In this document: positions 16,101 to 23,949 of the stretch, one piece after another
How positions within the stretch are numbered: the first letter of the stretch is position 1
How the letters are laid out: every line of letters starts with the position of its first letter
NCBI GenBank assembly: GCA_015485375.1
Contig: WFTU01000033.1
Coordinates: forward strand, 1 to 27,481
Reading direction: 5' to 3'
From: Paracoccaceae bacterium
Lineage (GTDB): Bacteria; Pseudomonadota; Alphaproteobacteria; Rhodobacterales; Rhodobacteraceae
DNA length: 27,481 nt
The notes under the pieces: model-generated
The model's input: only the letters and a program-made list of their open reading frames with translations
What the model was told of the DNA's origin: nothing
Database searches by the model: none
Program-made: the position numbers and the translations under genes

Positions 16101-19100
16101 GCTACGTTCGAAAATACCGTTTATGTGCCGCAGATTGACCAGAGCCAGCTTATTTCGTTCAGTTTCACGGCATCTGCCGACGTCAATATCGGACTGCGCG
16201 CGATGATTACCGATCCGACGACCGGAAACGAGCTGGAAATCGGCGGGGTTGCGATCATTCCGAACGTAACCACGGATTTCGTATTCTCCGGTACTTTCGA
16301 TTCCGCGACAGACGATACCTTCCAGTTGACCTCGCTCGCTTTCGTGGATGTGAGCGTTGATGCAACCACGCTTTACGAGACCCTGCTCAAGCCGATTATC
16401 GATCCGATCGAGCCGATTTTGGGGCCGCTTACCACGCTGTTCGACTGGCTTAATACGCCACCAATGCTGTATGCGAAACAGGCTCTGACAGCGGCCTTCC
16501 CGATTTTCGGGCTGGTGGACACGATTGCTCAGCTTGTTGACTATATGGATCAGCTGGCCACAAACAACGGTATCATCAATTTCGGAACTTTCGATTTTTC
16601 CGGCTCGATGGGTGGTATTTCCAACGGGAGCAGCTCGTTGACAGGCTTGTCTAGCGGAGATGCGCAGCGGGATTCTTCGAATGCTACCGTGATAGACGGA
16701 ACATTTTCCGGCACGGGCCTGGAAATCGGGATCCCGTTGCTGACCGATCCGTTCATGGCGCTCAATCTGTTGCTTGGCAAGTTCGATCAGGTCGATCTGG
16801 TGACGGCGAAATTCACCCTGTTCGACGCAGACTTCTCGATCGATCCGGTACAGCAAATCCTGAGCGCTATTAGCGCTCCGGGTTGGGTATCAAGTGCGAT
16901 TTCCAGTGTTTTCAGGGCGGGAATCGATCTGGAGTTGCGCGCCGGTTTCGAGGTCGGGTATGACCTGAGCGGGATCGTCAATTTCATGAATACCTACGAT
17001 CCGGTGCGTTTGCTGGATGGCGTGTTTATCAATAGCGAACCGGGTTCGCTTATTTATGTCAACGTGAACGGATATTTCGATCTGAATCTTGGAATCGCGG
17101 GTCTGAACAGTTCGTTGGGCGGATATTTCTCGCTGAATTTCAATGACCCGAATGCAGACGGAAAATTACGCATACCCGAGCTGATTGCACTACTCGATGC
17201 AGGTATCGGTAGCGGTGATCCCATTGATTTCCTCGGCTACCTATTCGAGGGGGAAGCGGGTTTCCATGCCTACCTGAGCGTCTGGGCCGGCATAAACCTG
17301 CCTTGGCCACTGCCGGATTTGAAGTGGAGTACAACGGTATTTAGTGTCAATGTAACCACCAATTTCGGCGGATTCGCCATTCCGCCGCAGATTTCCTCGG
17401 ATCTTGCCGGCGGGACGCAAATGCTGAACATCGGAGCAGGTGCCGGTGGCAACATGAGCACGATTTCCAAGGATGGAAACGATACGGTTGTGATCACCGG
17501 AAGTTCGGTGGCATTCAGCAGCAACGGGCAGTCCCTGCTTCCTGCCGATCTTTCAGGCTCCAGCGCGGTTATTATTCCCGCAGGTAACGGTGACAATATT
17601 ATTGACCTGTCCGGCCTCGGCAGCAGCTATTCACCGACGATTACCTATACCGGAACCGGAACCGACACCGTCACGCTGCCGTCCAGCGGCTTGCACGTGA
17701 TTTTTGCCGGCGAGGGCAATGACACTATTACGGCGACGGGCAGCCCCGGCGCGACTTATGTGGTATTTGCCGAGGGCGGATCCGATAACGTCAACATCAA
17801 CGGCGGCAATACTATCGTCATTTCCGGCGACGATTTCGGCATGCGCGATCTGTTCCTGACTGAATTTGCGCAAGGAAACGTGTCCGAAGCGCGGGTTCTG
17901 GAGATGCTCGGAATCAATCGTGACGGCACCGTGAATGCGGCGCGTCCGGCTTACTACGATACCGGCAATGGCAAGGTGAATCTCGCCGGGCTGATGAGCG
18001 GCTTTACCTCCGGAACGCAGCTCAATGCGCAGGGTGATGACGAGGTGATAACCGTTGCCGGAGGCAACCAGATTGTCCTGACAGGCAATGGCGACGACCT
18101 GATTACGGTCAATGGCAGCGCTTCGTCCGGCACAGTGACAATTATGTCCGGTGGCGGCGATGACCAGATCGCGGCCACTGCAGGGACCGTATTCGTCGAG
18201 GGCGGCGCTGGCGAGGATCTGATGATCTTTGGCAACGGCAACAATACGGCCTATGGCTGGGGTGCCGAGGGCGAGACGGCCGACCTCGGATACCTGATGC
18301 GCATGGACGGGGATGACATTATCATCGGTGCCGCCGGAAACGATGTATTCTACGGCCAGTATGGCAAAGATATCATCAGCGGCGGTCTGGGTAATGATAC
18401 CGTGGACGGCGGGCGTGACAATGACGTGCTGTCGGGCGGCGTTCTGAAAGTTGTCAATGCCGCAACTTCCGCCACCATCGATCTGACACTGCCCGGTGCG
18501 CTGGACCTGTTGCAAACCAACATCATCGCCGAGACCGAAGATCTGGCCGACGGAACCGATACGGTTCGTGGTCAGGGCGGGCTGGATGTGCTGTTCGGTG
18601 GCGGTGGCGACGATACCCTCGAAGGGGGTATCTCCGCAGATATTCTGATCGGCGATTTCGGCAAGATCGGCATTTCCGGCAACCGTATTGCACAGACCTT
18701 TATTTCGACCGGCCTGAGTTCGACTTTCGCAGGGAGCGACAACCTCGACGGTGGCAAGGGTGACGACATCCTTGTTGCGGGTGGAAGCAACTCGGTCAAT
18801 CCCGAGGTAATCACCGACCTTGAAGGCAACAACACGATCTTCGGCGATTTCGGCGAAGTTGTCGGTACGCGTATTCTGGAGGAGGTTTTCGAATACCGCA
18901 CGATTTCCGCCGCCTCCGGAACGGTTGACCTGATCACCACAGGAAACGGCAACGACGTTATTTTCGGTGGGGAGCGCGCTGACGTTATCAACGCCGGTAT
19001 GGGCGCGGATATCGTCTTTGGAGACCTTGGCAATTATGTCGTGTCGCGGGGCGAGATGACAACCGTTGCCAGCACGCTTGATGGCGATGATGTGATTACA

Positions 19101-22022
19101 GTCGGGGATGTTCTGCAGACCGATGATAAAATGGACATCGTTCTTGGTGGTGGTGGTAGCGACACGGTAACCTCCGGTGACGGCGGGCTGGTGTTCCTTG
19201 CCGACTACGGCAGTATGAAGCTGAATCCGATCGCGGTGAACGCCCTGATGGGGCTGGAACCGCTGGCCCCTGGTGCGTCCCAGGATGATATCGATTTCTA
19301 CAACGGGCAACTGGCGCTGATTGCGCGGCTGTTCGAAAATATGGAATCCGTTACCGACACGAACGCCGGCGGCGATATCCTGACCAGCGTAGACGGTGTA
19401 ACCTACGCTGTAATGGGCGCTGGCAGCGATAGGGCAACCCTTTCGGGTAGCGGCCTTTCCTATGTGCTTGGCGATGACGGCAAGATGGCCTTCACCCGGG
19501 CCAACAGCACCGATCCGGCCTCCATAACGATGGAGAGTGTCGCCAATGCCAATGCTGGCGATGATACGATTTCCACCGGCAGCGCGCGCGATGTGATTAT
19601 CGGTGGCGATGGCGCAGATACGCTCGATACGGGCGCCGGTATCGGCATTATGATGGGTGACAACGGGATTGTCGTCCTGACGGACGAGGAGACGGCGCTG
19701 CCGATCTCCATGACGACCAAACAGGGTGCCGGAGACGGAATTGACGATGTAACCGGCGGTAGCGGTATCGATTTCGCGATACTTGGTGGCGCGGGTGATA
19801 CCGCTGCCCTCGGCGACGGGCGAAACTATGTCCTCGGTGACGACGGCTCCATCCTGCTCGCAGGCACTGCTCCGACCGTGACGCTGGAAACCATGGCTTC
19901 GACCAATAGCGGGGCCGATAGTATCACAACCGGCGCCAACCGCGATGTGGTGCTGGGTGGTGACGGTGGCGATACGATTGCCAGCGGAGAGGGCCTTGGC
20001 ATCCTGATGGGCGACAGCGGCAAAGTTGTCGTTGACGAGGGCGAAACAACGCGCCCCGCCTCGATGGTGACAATCCAGAGTGCCCGCGACGGTGCGGACA
20101 ATGTGACGTCGGGTGCCGGTATCGATTTTGCTATTCTTGGTGGTGCGGGTGATACCGCGGATATGGGCGATGGCGTCAACTATGTGCTTGGCGACGACGG
20201 CTCCATTCTTGTCGCGGGCTCCGGTCCGGCAACGGTGGCGCTGGAAACTGCGGCTTCCACCAACGGCGGTGCGGATTCGATTACTACGGGTTCGGGTCGC
20301 GATACGGCTATCGGCGGCGATTTCGGTGATACCTTTGTGCTTGGTGAAGGCGACAATGCCGTGCTGGGTGACAGCGGTAAGGTCACTATTACCGAGGGCG
20401 CAATCAACCCGGCAGAAATGGCAACGATAGCCAGCGCCCGCGATGGCGATGATAACGTAACCACCGGTGCCGGTATCGACCTCGCCATTCTTGGCCTCGG
20501 GGCTGATACAGCACAGCTGGGCGATGGTGATAACCGGGTCATCGGTGACAGCGGGATCATCCGCACAACCGGCGTGCCCGGAAACGAGTACATGGAAACT
20601 ACCGATCCGGCAAATGGCGGAGATGACGACATCACAACCGGCGTTGGACATGATATCGCCATGGGGGGGCAGGGTGTCGATACGCTGACTACCAATGCCG
20701 GATATGATGTCGTTGTCGGTGACAACGCGATCATCCAGAAAAACGGTGCGGGCGGGCTGCATACGCTGCGCTCCCTGACCGGAGATTATGGCGGCAACGA
20801 TGTGCTGGATAGCGGTGACGGCAACGATATTCTGGTTGGCGGTCTCGGCGATGATCTGATTACCGTCGGGAACGGCGAGGATGTTGCACTCGGGGATCTC
20901 GGGGATGTCGATTTCCGCAATATCACCGATGTTGTCAGTCTTTCGATTACACGCGGCGATGCCGGCGGGAATGACATTATTACGGCCGCCGGAACGACGG
21001 GGGATAATGTTTTGTTCGGCCAGTCGGGCGCTGACACCATTACCGGCGGTGAAACCGACGACTGGATCATCGGTGATCTTGCCGAGATTACCTTTACCGA
21101 TCCGCGCACAGCCTATCCCGGCCAATCCGCGATGGACCGGGTCAGTTTTGTGAACTTCCTCAGTCCCGATCTGGGCTTCGATGATGTCCTGAACGGCGGC
21201 GCCGGCAACGACTTCCTGCTTGGCGGGTTCGGCGCGGATCTGTTGAACGGTGGCGACGGGCAGGACTTCCTGCTTGGCGATTCCATCCGCTTCTATCGCG
21301 ATATCCAGCCCGGAAGCCCGCTTTACGAGAAAATCCGGCTGGAAACGACCTATGCCTATGTCACCGGCGGCTACGATGTGCTGACCGGTGGTGCGGGGGC
21401 CGACGTGATGGTCGGGAACCTCGGGCCGCACCTGTTCGTGGGTAATACAGCCGCCGATGCGCTGTTCTCCGACGGGTTTGCCGGCCTGTTCGGGGCCAAC
21501 CTGCCGAACGGTTTCGGTGGTGTGGCTGCGGATGTGCACCGCGAACTGATCAAGGCCAACTTCGCCGGTTCCGGCCCGCTGGATATCGTTTCCAACGCGC
21601 AGTATGACCAGTCGATCGGGGTTTACCTGAGCACGGCCACGGTATTGGCGGCTATCCAGGCGGACTTCTCCAGCACTCCATTCGGGGAAGGGGATTACGA
21701 ACCTCTCGCCGCGCGATCCGGTCAGGCCTCTTTCGAGGAGCTGGGCGCCGTCTCGCAGTTTTTCTCCAGCGAAACCATTATGCGCCATCTGGCCGAATTG
21801 ATCCTGCTGGACGTCGATGCCGACCTCGCCAAAGAGGACATTCTGCGCCTGTTCCGCATCTATATGACGGATCAGGGTGGCGCTCCGAGTGCGCTCCAGA
21901 TGACCATCTTCAACAAAATGCTGGGTAAGCTGCTGGAAACGCTGGATGATGGCGAAAGTGGTGTATACAATAACGCAATGAACGCGCCGGAAGAACCGGC
22001 GCAGGCAGCGGCAATGAACTGA
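10101..22022 (+). CDS. Giant LEPR-XLL-like, RTX-repeat exported protein
   Basis: This is a 3973-residue protein in one uninterrupted frame, likely secreted or surface-held. I noticed no cysteine in it, and it is very rich in Asp, Gly, Asn, Leu and Phe. Near the N terminus EPIQLLEQRIMLDATLEW (26-43) resembles the LEPR-XLL motif of giant RTX proteins, with LEQR in place of LEPR. Residues about 45-2450 are long non-RTX segments with many FL/DFL turns and two EF-hand-like loops, DIDGNDNGQYDL (1637-1648) and DPNADGKLRIPE (2349-2360). From about 2452 to 3792 lie degenerate Ca-binding nonapeptides such as GGLGNDTVDGG and GGAGNDFLLGG, including tandem blocks of about 118 residues (3121-3478). The last 180 residues are a helical, non-RTX tail. 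A classical N-terminal signal peptide is absent, so C-terminal, type-I-like export is expected. The start ATG has only a weak GGGTGA before it. The binding target or activity is not recognisable; adhesin, S-layer-like or biofilm protein are options. Confidence 0.88.
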   Translation: MLDDTETSKLTKAGVGDVNVGDVDAEPIQLLEQRIMLDATLEWTLDAAVDPLDALTTLSDSFSEYVSQFDGVFTDLQNAFGTAVDGAESLFALVDGAPDTGVGNLDGMLERIRSAVESVQNLFSDEFTALLDAAGSVGATQAADFASNMSDFLTNNYVTPTGGTTPNFTNYFTETDIRDIFGPDAFLAGEMATRLTNFVAAKGVGDLAQIEALAKDAFNVEITGGFISNLLSAELNDVIVGGDTLIGFTNPGNVPGALVQVQVNLPTVDTVLDALALDPDLRMALPEAFSFVTPAESFGFDINAISTAPAGAGVVGNFGILFDNFASDPLFLLDGTTTFAPGTQPEVRLGMLEAQLDAIDTAAIGLFFQDLSGAQFGVTVDIGTLALTTTDPAAGAFDMELRIKEIGAPAFVAVAAGTSYDLIEFDVSGTLSLSSVDPADTLAFGLDVILSSAIKTTGAGPTLSELLDSAGVTTNVTLPGIADPAQQALAEELVNALFNTGPEQIGAFLTNIGVGIADFLRSDFLSIGIPMTGFNLADGFRDIANFFGSLPSKFSFPASQLGFDANIDTYELIPDIPGQDGISLDTPQLDFLAGLGLISLEVFTPAANPNDPPVQSTLDIDFSGLSPYLPSGALDPNFLSQFAGVFNTALNGIGWSASASGGKLSFLSNNGGAASDKIFRIASGTDRGGSAVSGFSFADLGFGGAKIRQMDIPGIGSFPVLNVSVGIPSFNLGAFDLAALDGLTSFRLNITTDSGTQQVDVNSSNPGGWTSLPDLFADMNATFSALSIDITAGFNAANNGIGLSLGAGATGGISLGVDLGSLTRALDLNSLMSWINAEIGALVPGAELTLAADGELLFSLPDVTGGFTVGTGEAVAFNASDLGLGDLAGMNLGANLSGSISGGVSVAVGVNIVDVVSDFLNSTDPNVTRTTAFLDNTFVTNLRMVAELEAEAGEITGGADLGLAKITIGGTDPSANFVKLDGQFDSTLVGESAGAFSDKITLAQLLQIGQSFVGGSLAAGTSVTDMLGRMDLIGGILTDESGVALKADGTKAANVGEVRVIGDAANYTLGAGEALSFLYVSMGDVALDVGAVGLGVGVDINSIDFAVGNIFDVLEQFAINIDAPGLDGLFDLQTGDIFDALAGIGDMLVSVGEMFADQFGFFDVEIPLMNFSLLDALDFSSDFLDALRDLRLDPDFNLTTIKNFLENIFGLNTVTLDWDAVGNILNFDLNLDFLTDWEQTLAFNFDLANLLGGQLGPLIGPDLADFLTGFVDASGDGELIFDPDLFFNFSFGIDLSTMNLQLNNVAAPSTQLGDLATVFGVTLNGPGQDDLRIKWNDLTSGASSMVNVDLDGAVTLQDAIDLINAALAADIGANVTATYDAVTGELTVADSNTDLTDDTGVLALFGSATVAADTSVDPYGAIDLLAGFTGFDGAVTFDVIVGNADPITVALDAEVGRTEAGFIDALNLKLSELSVSRSAISPTALPGSTIALSQLMRFSAGGTQIELHGTNFAAVAGYDPVAFSVLGEDISHDVTFIMQELGESNAARLLGFKPDVTFDGEARSKPIYDSPTLGRPVVYMDTNATEIRGEITVGAPDGLNLTLSLGPLEASVVDGSAYIGASTGNGDPGYISLTLNDIDGNDNGQYDLSNLPDVSNFLDLFSLETDISIVVDLPFSGGAGLLDPSTDGLTYESWLLKTPTGGSLSGFDIANPGAFFDGDLVQLFLDGSLNLDTPPAYRNFSLVLPDFTDFFANFNVLDFLNDPRAVLGGLDMIMKTIQGLYDDYLADINLPLIGDSLATGVGFFDTFRYDFIEPALAFAETPDANGNLPTTVDIINGFLNDLLNDFLGTSGQLIQAELFTAGTLADSYLYGAISFNGELFREKLDIDFDFGVPGLDIGVDQGSAIELVADYTINLGFGIDKNGFFLLNDTDEQEISISLLVDANDFSGSMNVLGVLGLEAAVDTASGGVAEVTASLGADLFGTAGTDLGRDYSGVTLYGGATFENTVYVPQIDQSQLISFSFTASADVNIGLRAMITDPTTGNELEIGGVAIIPNVTTDFVFSGTFDSATDDTFQLTSLAFVDVSVDATTLYETLLKPIIDPIEPILGPLTTLFDWLNTPPMLYAKQALTAAFPIFGLVDTIAQLVDYMDQLATNNGIINFGTFDFSGSMGGISNGSSSLTGLSSGDAQRDSSNATVIDGTFSGTGLEIGIPLLTDPFMALNLLLGKFDQVDLVTAKFTLFDADFSIDPVQQILSAISAPGWVSSAISSVFRAGIDLELRAGFEVGYDLSGIVNFMNTYDPVRLLDGVFINSEPGSLIYVNVNGYFDLNLGIAGLNSSLGGYFSLNFNDPNADGKLRIPELIALLDAGIGSGDPIDFLGYLFEGEAGFHAYLSVWAGINLPWPLPDLKWSTTVFSVNVTTNFGGFAIPPQISSDLAGGTQMLNIGAGAGGNMSTISKDGNDTVVITGSSVAFSSNGQSLLPADLSGSSAVIIPAGNGDNIIDLSGLGSSYSPTITYTGTGTDTVTLPSSGLHVIFAGEGNDTITATGSPGATYVVFAEGGSDNVNINGGNTIVISGDDFGMRDLFLTEFAQGNVSEARVLEMLGINRDGTVNAARPAYYDTGNGKVNLAGLMSGFTSGTQLNAQGDDEVITVAGGNQIVLTGNGDDLITVNGSASSGTVTIMSGGGDDQIAATAGTVFVEGGAGEDLMIFGNGNNTAYGWGAEGETADLGYLMRMDGDDIIIGAAGNDVFYGQYGKDIISGGLGNDTVDGGRDNDVLSGGVLKVVNAATSATIDLTLPGALDLLQTNIIAETEDLADGTDTVRGQGGLDVLFGGGGDDTLEGGISADILIGDFGKIGISGNRIAQTFISTGLSSTFAGSDNLDGGKGDDILVAGGSNSVNPEVITDLEGNNTIFGDFGEVVGTRILEEVFEYRTISAASGTVDLITTGNGNDVIFGGERADVINAGMGADIVFGDLGNYVVSRGEMTTVASTLDGDDVITVGDVLQTDDKMDIVLGGGGSDTVTSGDGGLVFLADYGSMKLNPIAVNALMGLEPLAPGASQDDIDFYNGQLALIARLFENMESVTDTNAGGDILTSVDGVTYAVMGAGSDRATLSGSGLSYVLGDDGKMAFTRANSTDPASITMESVANANAGDDTISTGSARDVIIGGDGADTLDTGAGIGIMMGDNGIVVLTDEETALPISMTTKQGAGDGIDDVTGGSGIDFAILGGAGDTAALGDGRNYVLGDDGSILLAGTAPTVTLETMASTNSGADSITTGANRDVVLGGDGGDTIASGEGLGILMGDSGKVVVDEGETTRPASMVTIQSARDGADNVTSGAGIDFAILGGAGDTADMGDGVNYVLGDDGSILVAGSGPATVALETAASTNGGADSITTGSGRDTAIGGDFGDTFVLGEGDNAVLGDSGKVTITEGAINPAEMATIASARDGDDNVTTGAGIDLAILGLGADTAQLGDGDNRVIGDSGIIRTTGVPGNEYMETTDPANGGDDDITTGVGHDIAMGGQGVDTLTTNAGYDVVVGDNAIIQKNGAGGLHTLRSLTGDYGGNDVLDSGDGNDILVGGLGDDLITVGNGEDVALGDLGDVDFRNITDVVSLSITRGDAGGNDIITAAGTTGDNVLFGQSGADTITGGETDDWIIGDLAEITFTDPRTAYPGQSAMDRVSFVNFLSPDLGFDDVLNGGAGNDFLLGGFGADLLNGGDGQDFLLGDSIRFYRDIQPGSPLYEKIRLETTYAYVTGGYDVLTGGAGADVMVGNLGPHLFVGNTAADALFSDGFAGLFGANLPNGFGGVAADVHRELIKANFAGSGPLDIVSNAQYDQSIGVYLSTATVLAAIQADFSSTPFGEGDYEPLAARSGQASFEELGAVSQFFSSETIMRHLAELILLDVDADLAKEDILRLFRIYMTDQGGAPSALQMTIFNKMLGKLLETLDDGESGVYNNAMNAPEEPAQAAAMN
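19461..20534 (+). repeat. Three tandem ~118-residue repeat units in the giant gene
   Basis: Units run 19461-19826 (366 bp), 19827-20180 (354 bp) and 20181-20534 (354 bp), with a partial fourth to about 20715. Each starts with Y/R-V-L/I-GD(D/S)G and carries ETxxSTNxGADSITTG, an IGGDGxDT step, MGDSGKV, SARDGxDNVT, then GAGIDxAILGGAGDT. Each unit looks like two half-units of about 60 residues. The DNA copies are clearly related but diverged, so the duplication is not very recent. Confidence 0.85.
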
Positions 22023-22047
22023 TGCAATAACCGACAAGGGAATAATA

Positions 22048-22344
22048 ATGTCCGACAATCCTGATGTAGATAAAGCGGTCCACGGTGTTTCAATCGATTG
22101 GGACGACAGCGGAATGGAAAGCCTGTATGCCAATATCGGCACGGCAACCGCCAACCGCGAGGAGTTCTTCCTGCTGTTCGGCACGCACCAGAACTGGCGC
22201 GGCAATGCCTCCGACAACAAGGAGCTCAAGGTCAAGCTGTCCAAGCGGGTCGTTATGAGCCCCTTTGCAGCCAAACGTCTGGCAATCATCCTGAACCAGT
22301 CGATTGCCGCCTATGAAAAGCAGTTCGGGAAAATCGAAAACTGA
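22048..22344 (+). CDS. DUF3467 family protein
   Basis: This 98-residue cytoplasmic protein has no signal peptide or membrane segment. Three stretches match DUF3467: SIDWDDSGMESLYANI near residue 15, NREEFFLLFGTHQNW in the middle and VVMSPFAAKRLAIILNQ near the end. The function of DUF3467 proteins is not established. Here it is 25 bases downstream of the giant protein gene with an AAGGGA ribosome site and just before two membrane export genes, so it is surely co-transcribed with them. A role as substrate chaperone or cytoplasmic assembly factor for the giant protein is a reasonable inference from position alone. Confidence 0.85.
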   Translation: MSDNPDVDKAVHGVSIDWDDSGMESLYANIGTATANREEFFLLFGTHQNWRGNASDNKELKVKLSKRVVMSPFAAKRLAIILNQSIAAYEKQFGKIEN

Positions 22345-22368
22345 TACTAGCATCGGGCCTCGGGCAAA

Positions 22369-23949
22369 ATGATTGAATCCGGTTCTATCAGCCTGCTGAG
22401 GCCCGACCATTCGCTGGAAATCCTGCACGGCGCGGCTCTCCCCGAGGAGGTTCGCGCCGTTTTGCCTGAACTGGCCGGAAAACGCCCCGCTGCCCGCAAG
22501 ATGGGCGAGCGCCTGCTGGCCAGCGCGCCGGTTGGCGCGGCCGGCTGGGCGATCTGGCTGTTCGAGAAGATGCCGGAGGACACCAGCCTGCCCGACCTGC
22601 TGAAGGCCGTGCAAAAACAGTCACTGGAAATGGTGCCGCAACCGGCCCCGCCACCCGCGGAAAATCCCGCCAAGGACATGCTGGACGCTGCGGCGACGGC
22701 GGCTCCGGTGCCAAGGAAAAACCGTATTCCGCTGTTCCTGAGCAGCCTGATGACCAACGGCGCCTATGGCGAGCCGTTTGTGGCCCGTATGCGTGCGGGC
22801 AAGGCGCGCAAGTTCTGGTTCGGCAATCGCACCCACGCGGACGCCGCCGACGAGCTGCGCCAGATTGCGGCGGCGCAGTCGAAGGCAGGCGCTTCGCTGG
22901 TGGTGTTCAAGGCTGATGCGGTGGAGGAAGACGCGCTCGATGGTGCCCTTCTCTGCCAGAAACTCGGTGTCGGGACTCTGGCCTTGCAATTGCCCGAGGA
23001 CCCGAAAAACGGCTTTGCGTTTTTTGCCACAGACCCGAAACCCGGAGCCGAGAACGGGTTGCCGGACGCCCCCGCCCTGATTGACCTGTTGCAACGGGGC
23101 GGAAAGGCCGCTGGCAAACGCCCGGCCAGCTGGCGGCGGGCGATTTTCTGGACGGCTCTGATTGCCCTTGTCATATTCCTTGCCTGGCCTGTTCCGCTGA
23201 AAATTTCCAGCACCGGTCAGTCTATTCCCGCAAGTGCCGTGACCGCTGCGCTGACGACGGGTGCCTATCTGGAACAAACCATGGTGCGTCCGGGGGACGA
23301 GGTGCGTGCAGGCGATATCCTTGCCACCTTCCGCTCGCCGGAACTGGAGCAGCAGAAGGCCGAGGAAGAACTGAACGAGATGGTCGAGAAGATCAACGCG
23401 CAGGAAGCTCTGGCGCAGGGGAACTACGCCGAGTTCCAGCTGGCCGAGCAGCGCGGAAGCATTTCGACCCTGCGCCTGAAACAGCTGGCTGAAAAAATCG
23501 ACCAGCTCACGGTTCGCGCCCCGGTGGACGGTCGCGTGACAGATGCGCTGCCCGTCGGTATGCGCGGGCGTTATATCCAGCCGGGCATGGCGGTGGCGGA
23601 AATACAGGATAACGCGAAATTCGATTTGCTGGTCGAGGTCGCGGGGCTGGATGCGCCCCTGCTGAAACCCGGACAACAGGGTCAGGTCTATTTCCGTGGT
23701 CTGAGTGAAGAAATCTATCCGGTAGAGGTGATGTCGGAGCCGGTGTTGCGTCAGGACCAGAATACCGGCACCAGCTACCTTGAAATGCGGGCGCGTATCG
23801 TTGGCGGGGATCAGGAAAAGCTGCTCGTCGGACTGTCCGGTTTCGTCAAAATCGAAGTAGGGCAGGAGCCGAACATCGTCGCGCTCACCCGTTATGCCGT
23901 GGAATATGTTAGGTTGTTTGTATGGAAATACCTTGGCTTGCACGTCTGA
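22369..23949 (+). CDS. Membrane HlyD-type adaptor with large cytoplasmic extension
   Basis: The protein has 526 residues. About 255 cytoplasmic residues come first, in two parts joined by a Pro/Ala-rich stretch (about 90-115). I do not recognise their fold; a GAF-like or other alpha/beta domain is possible. A single transmembrane helix follows at about 256-277 (AIFWTALIALVIFLAW). The periplasmic part has a lipoyl half (about 290-325, GAYLEQTMVRPGDEVRAGDILATF), a rather short coiled coil (about 325-375), the second lipoyl half (LTVRAPVDGRVTDALPVGM) and a beta domain. HlyD proteins normally have only a short cytoplasmic N terminus. The gene's last 28 bases overlap the start of the M50 gene, so the two products probably work as a complex. 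The ribosome site before the ATG is weak. Confidence 0.85.
   Translation: MIESGSISLLRPDHSLEILHGAALPEEVRAVLPELAGKRPAARKMGERLLASAPVGAAGWAIWLFEKMPEDTSLPDLLKAVQKQSLEMVPQPAPPPAENPAKDMLDAAATAAPVPRKNRIPLFLSSLMTNGAYGEPFVARMRAGKARKFWFGNRTHADAADELRQIAAAQSKAGASLVVFKADAVEEDALDGALLCQKLGVGTLALQLPEDPKNGFAFFATDPKPGAENGLPDAPALIDLLQRGGKAAGKRPASWRRAIFWTALIALVIFLAWPVPLKISSTGQSIPASAVTAALTTGAYLEQTMVRPGDEVRAGDILATFRSPELEQQKAEEELNEMVEKINAQEALAQGNYAEFQLAEQRGSISTLRLKQLAEKIDQLTVRAPVDGRVTDALPVGMRGRYIQPGMAVAEIQDNAKFDLLVEVAGLDAPLLKPGQQGQVYFRGLSEEIYPVEVMSEPVLRQDQNTGTSYLEMRARIVGGDQEKLLVGLSGFVKIEVGQEPNIVALTRYAVEYVRLFVWKYLGLHV

Noticed and set aside
19461..20534. Regular repeats as a possible CRISPR array
   Set aside because: The repeat units are 354-366 bp, in frame, and encode a continuous protein, with no short identical repeats separated by unique spacers.
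17631..22289. 1552-codon open frame antisense to the giant gene
   Set aside because: It mirrors the Asp/Gly/Asn-rich repeat coding of the plus strand, where such codons read backwards give few stops. It has no ribosome site or recognisable domain, and the plus-strand frame is clearly the real one.
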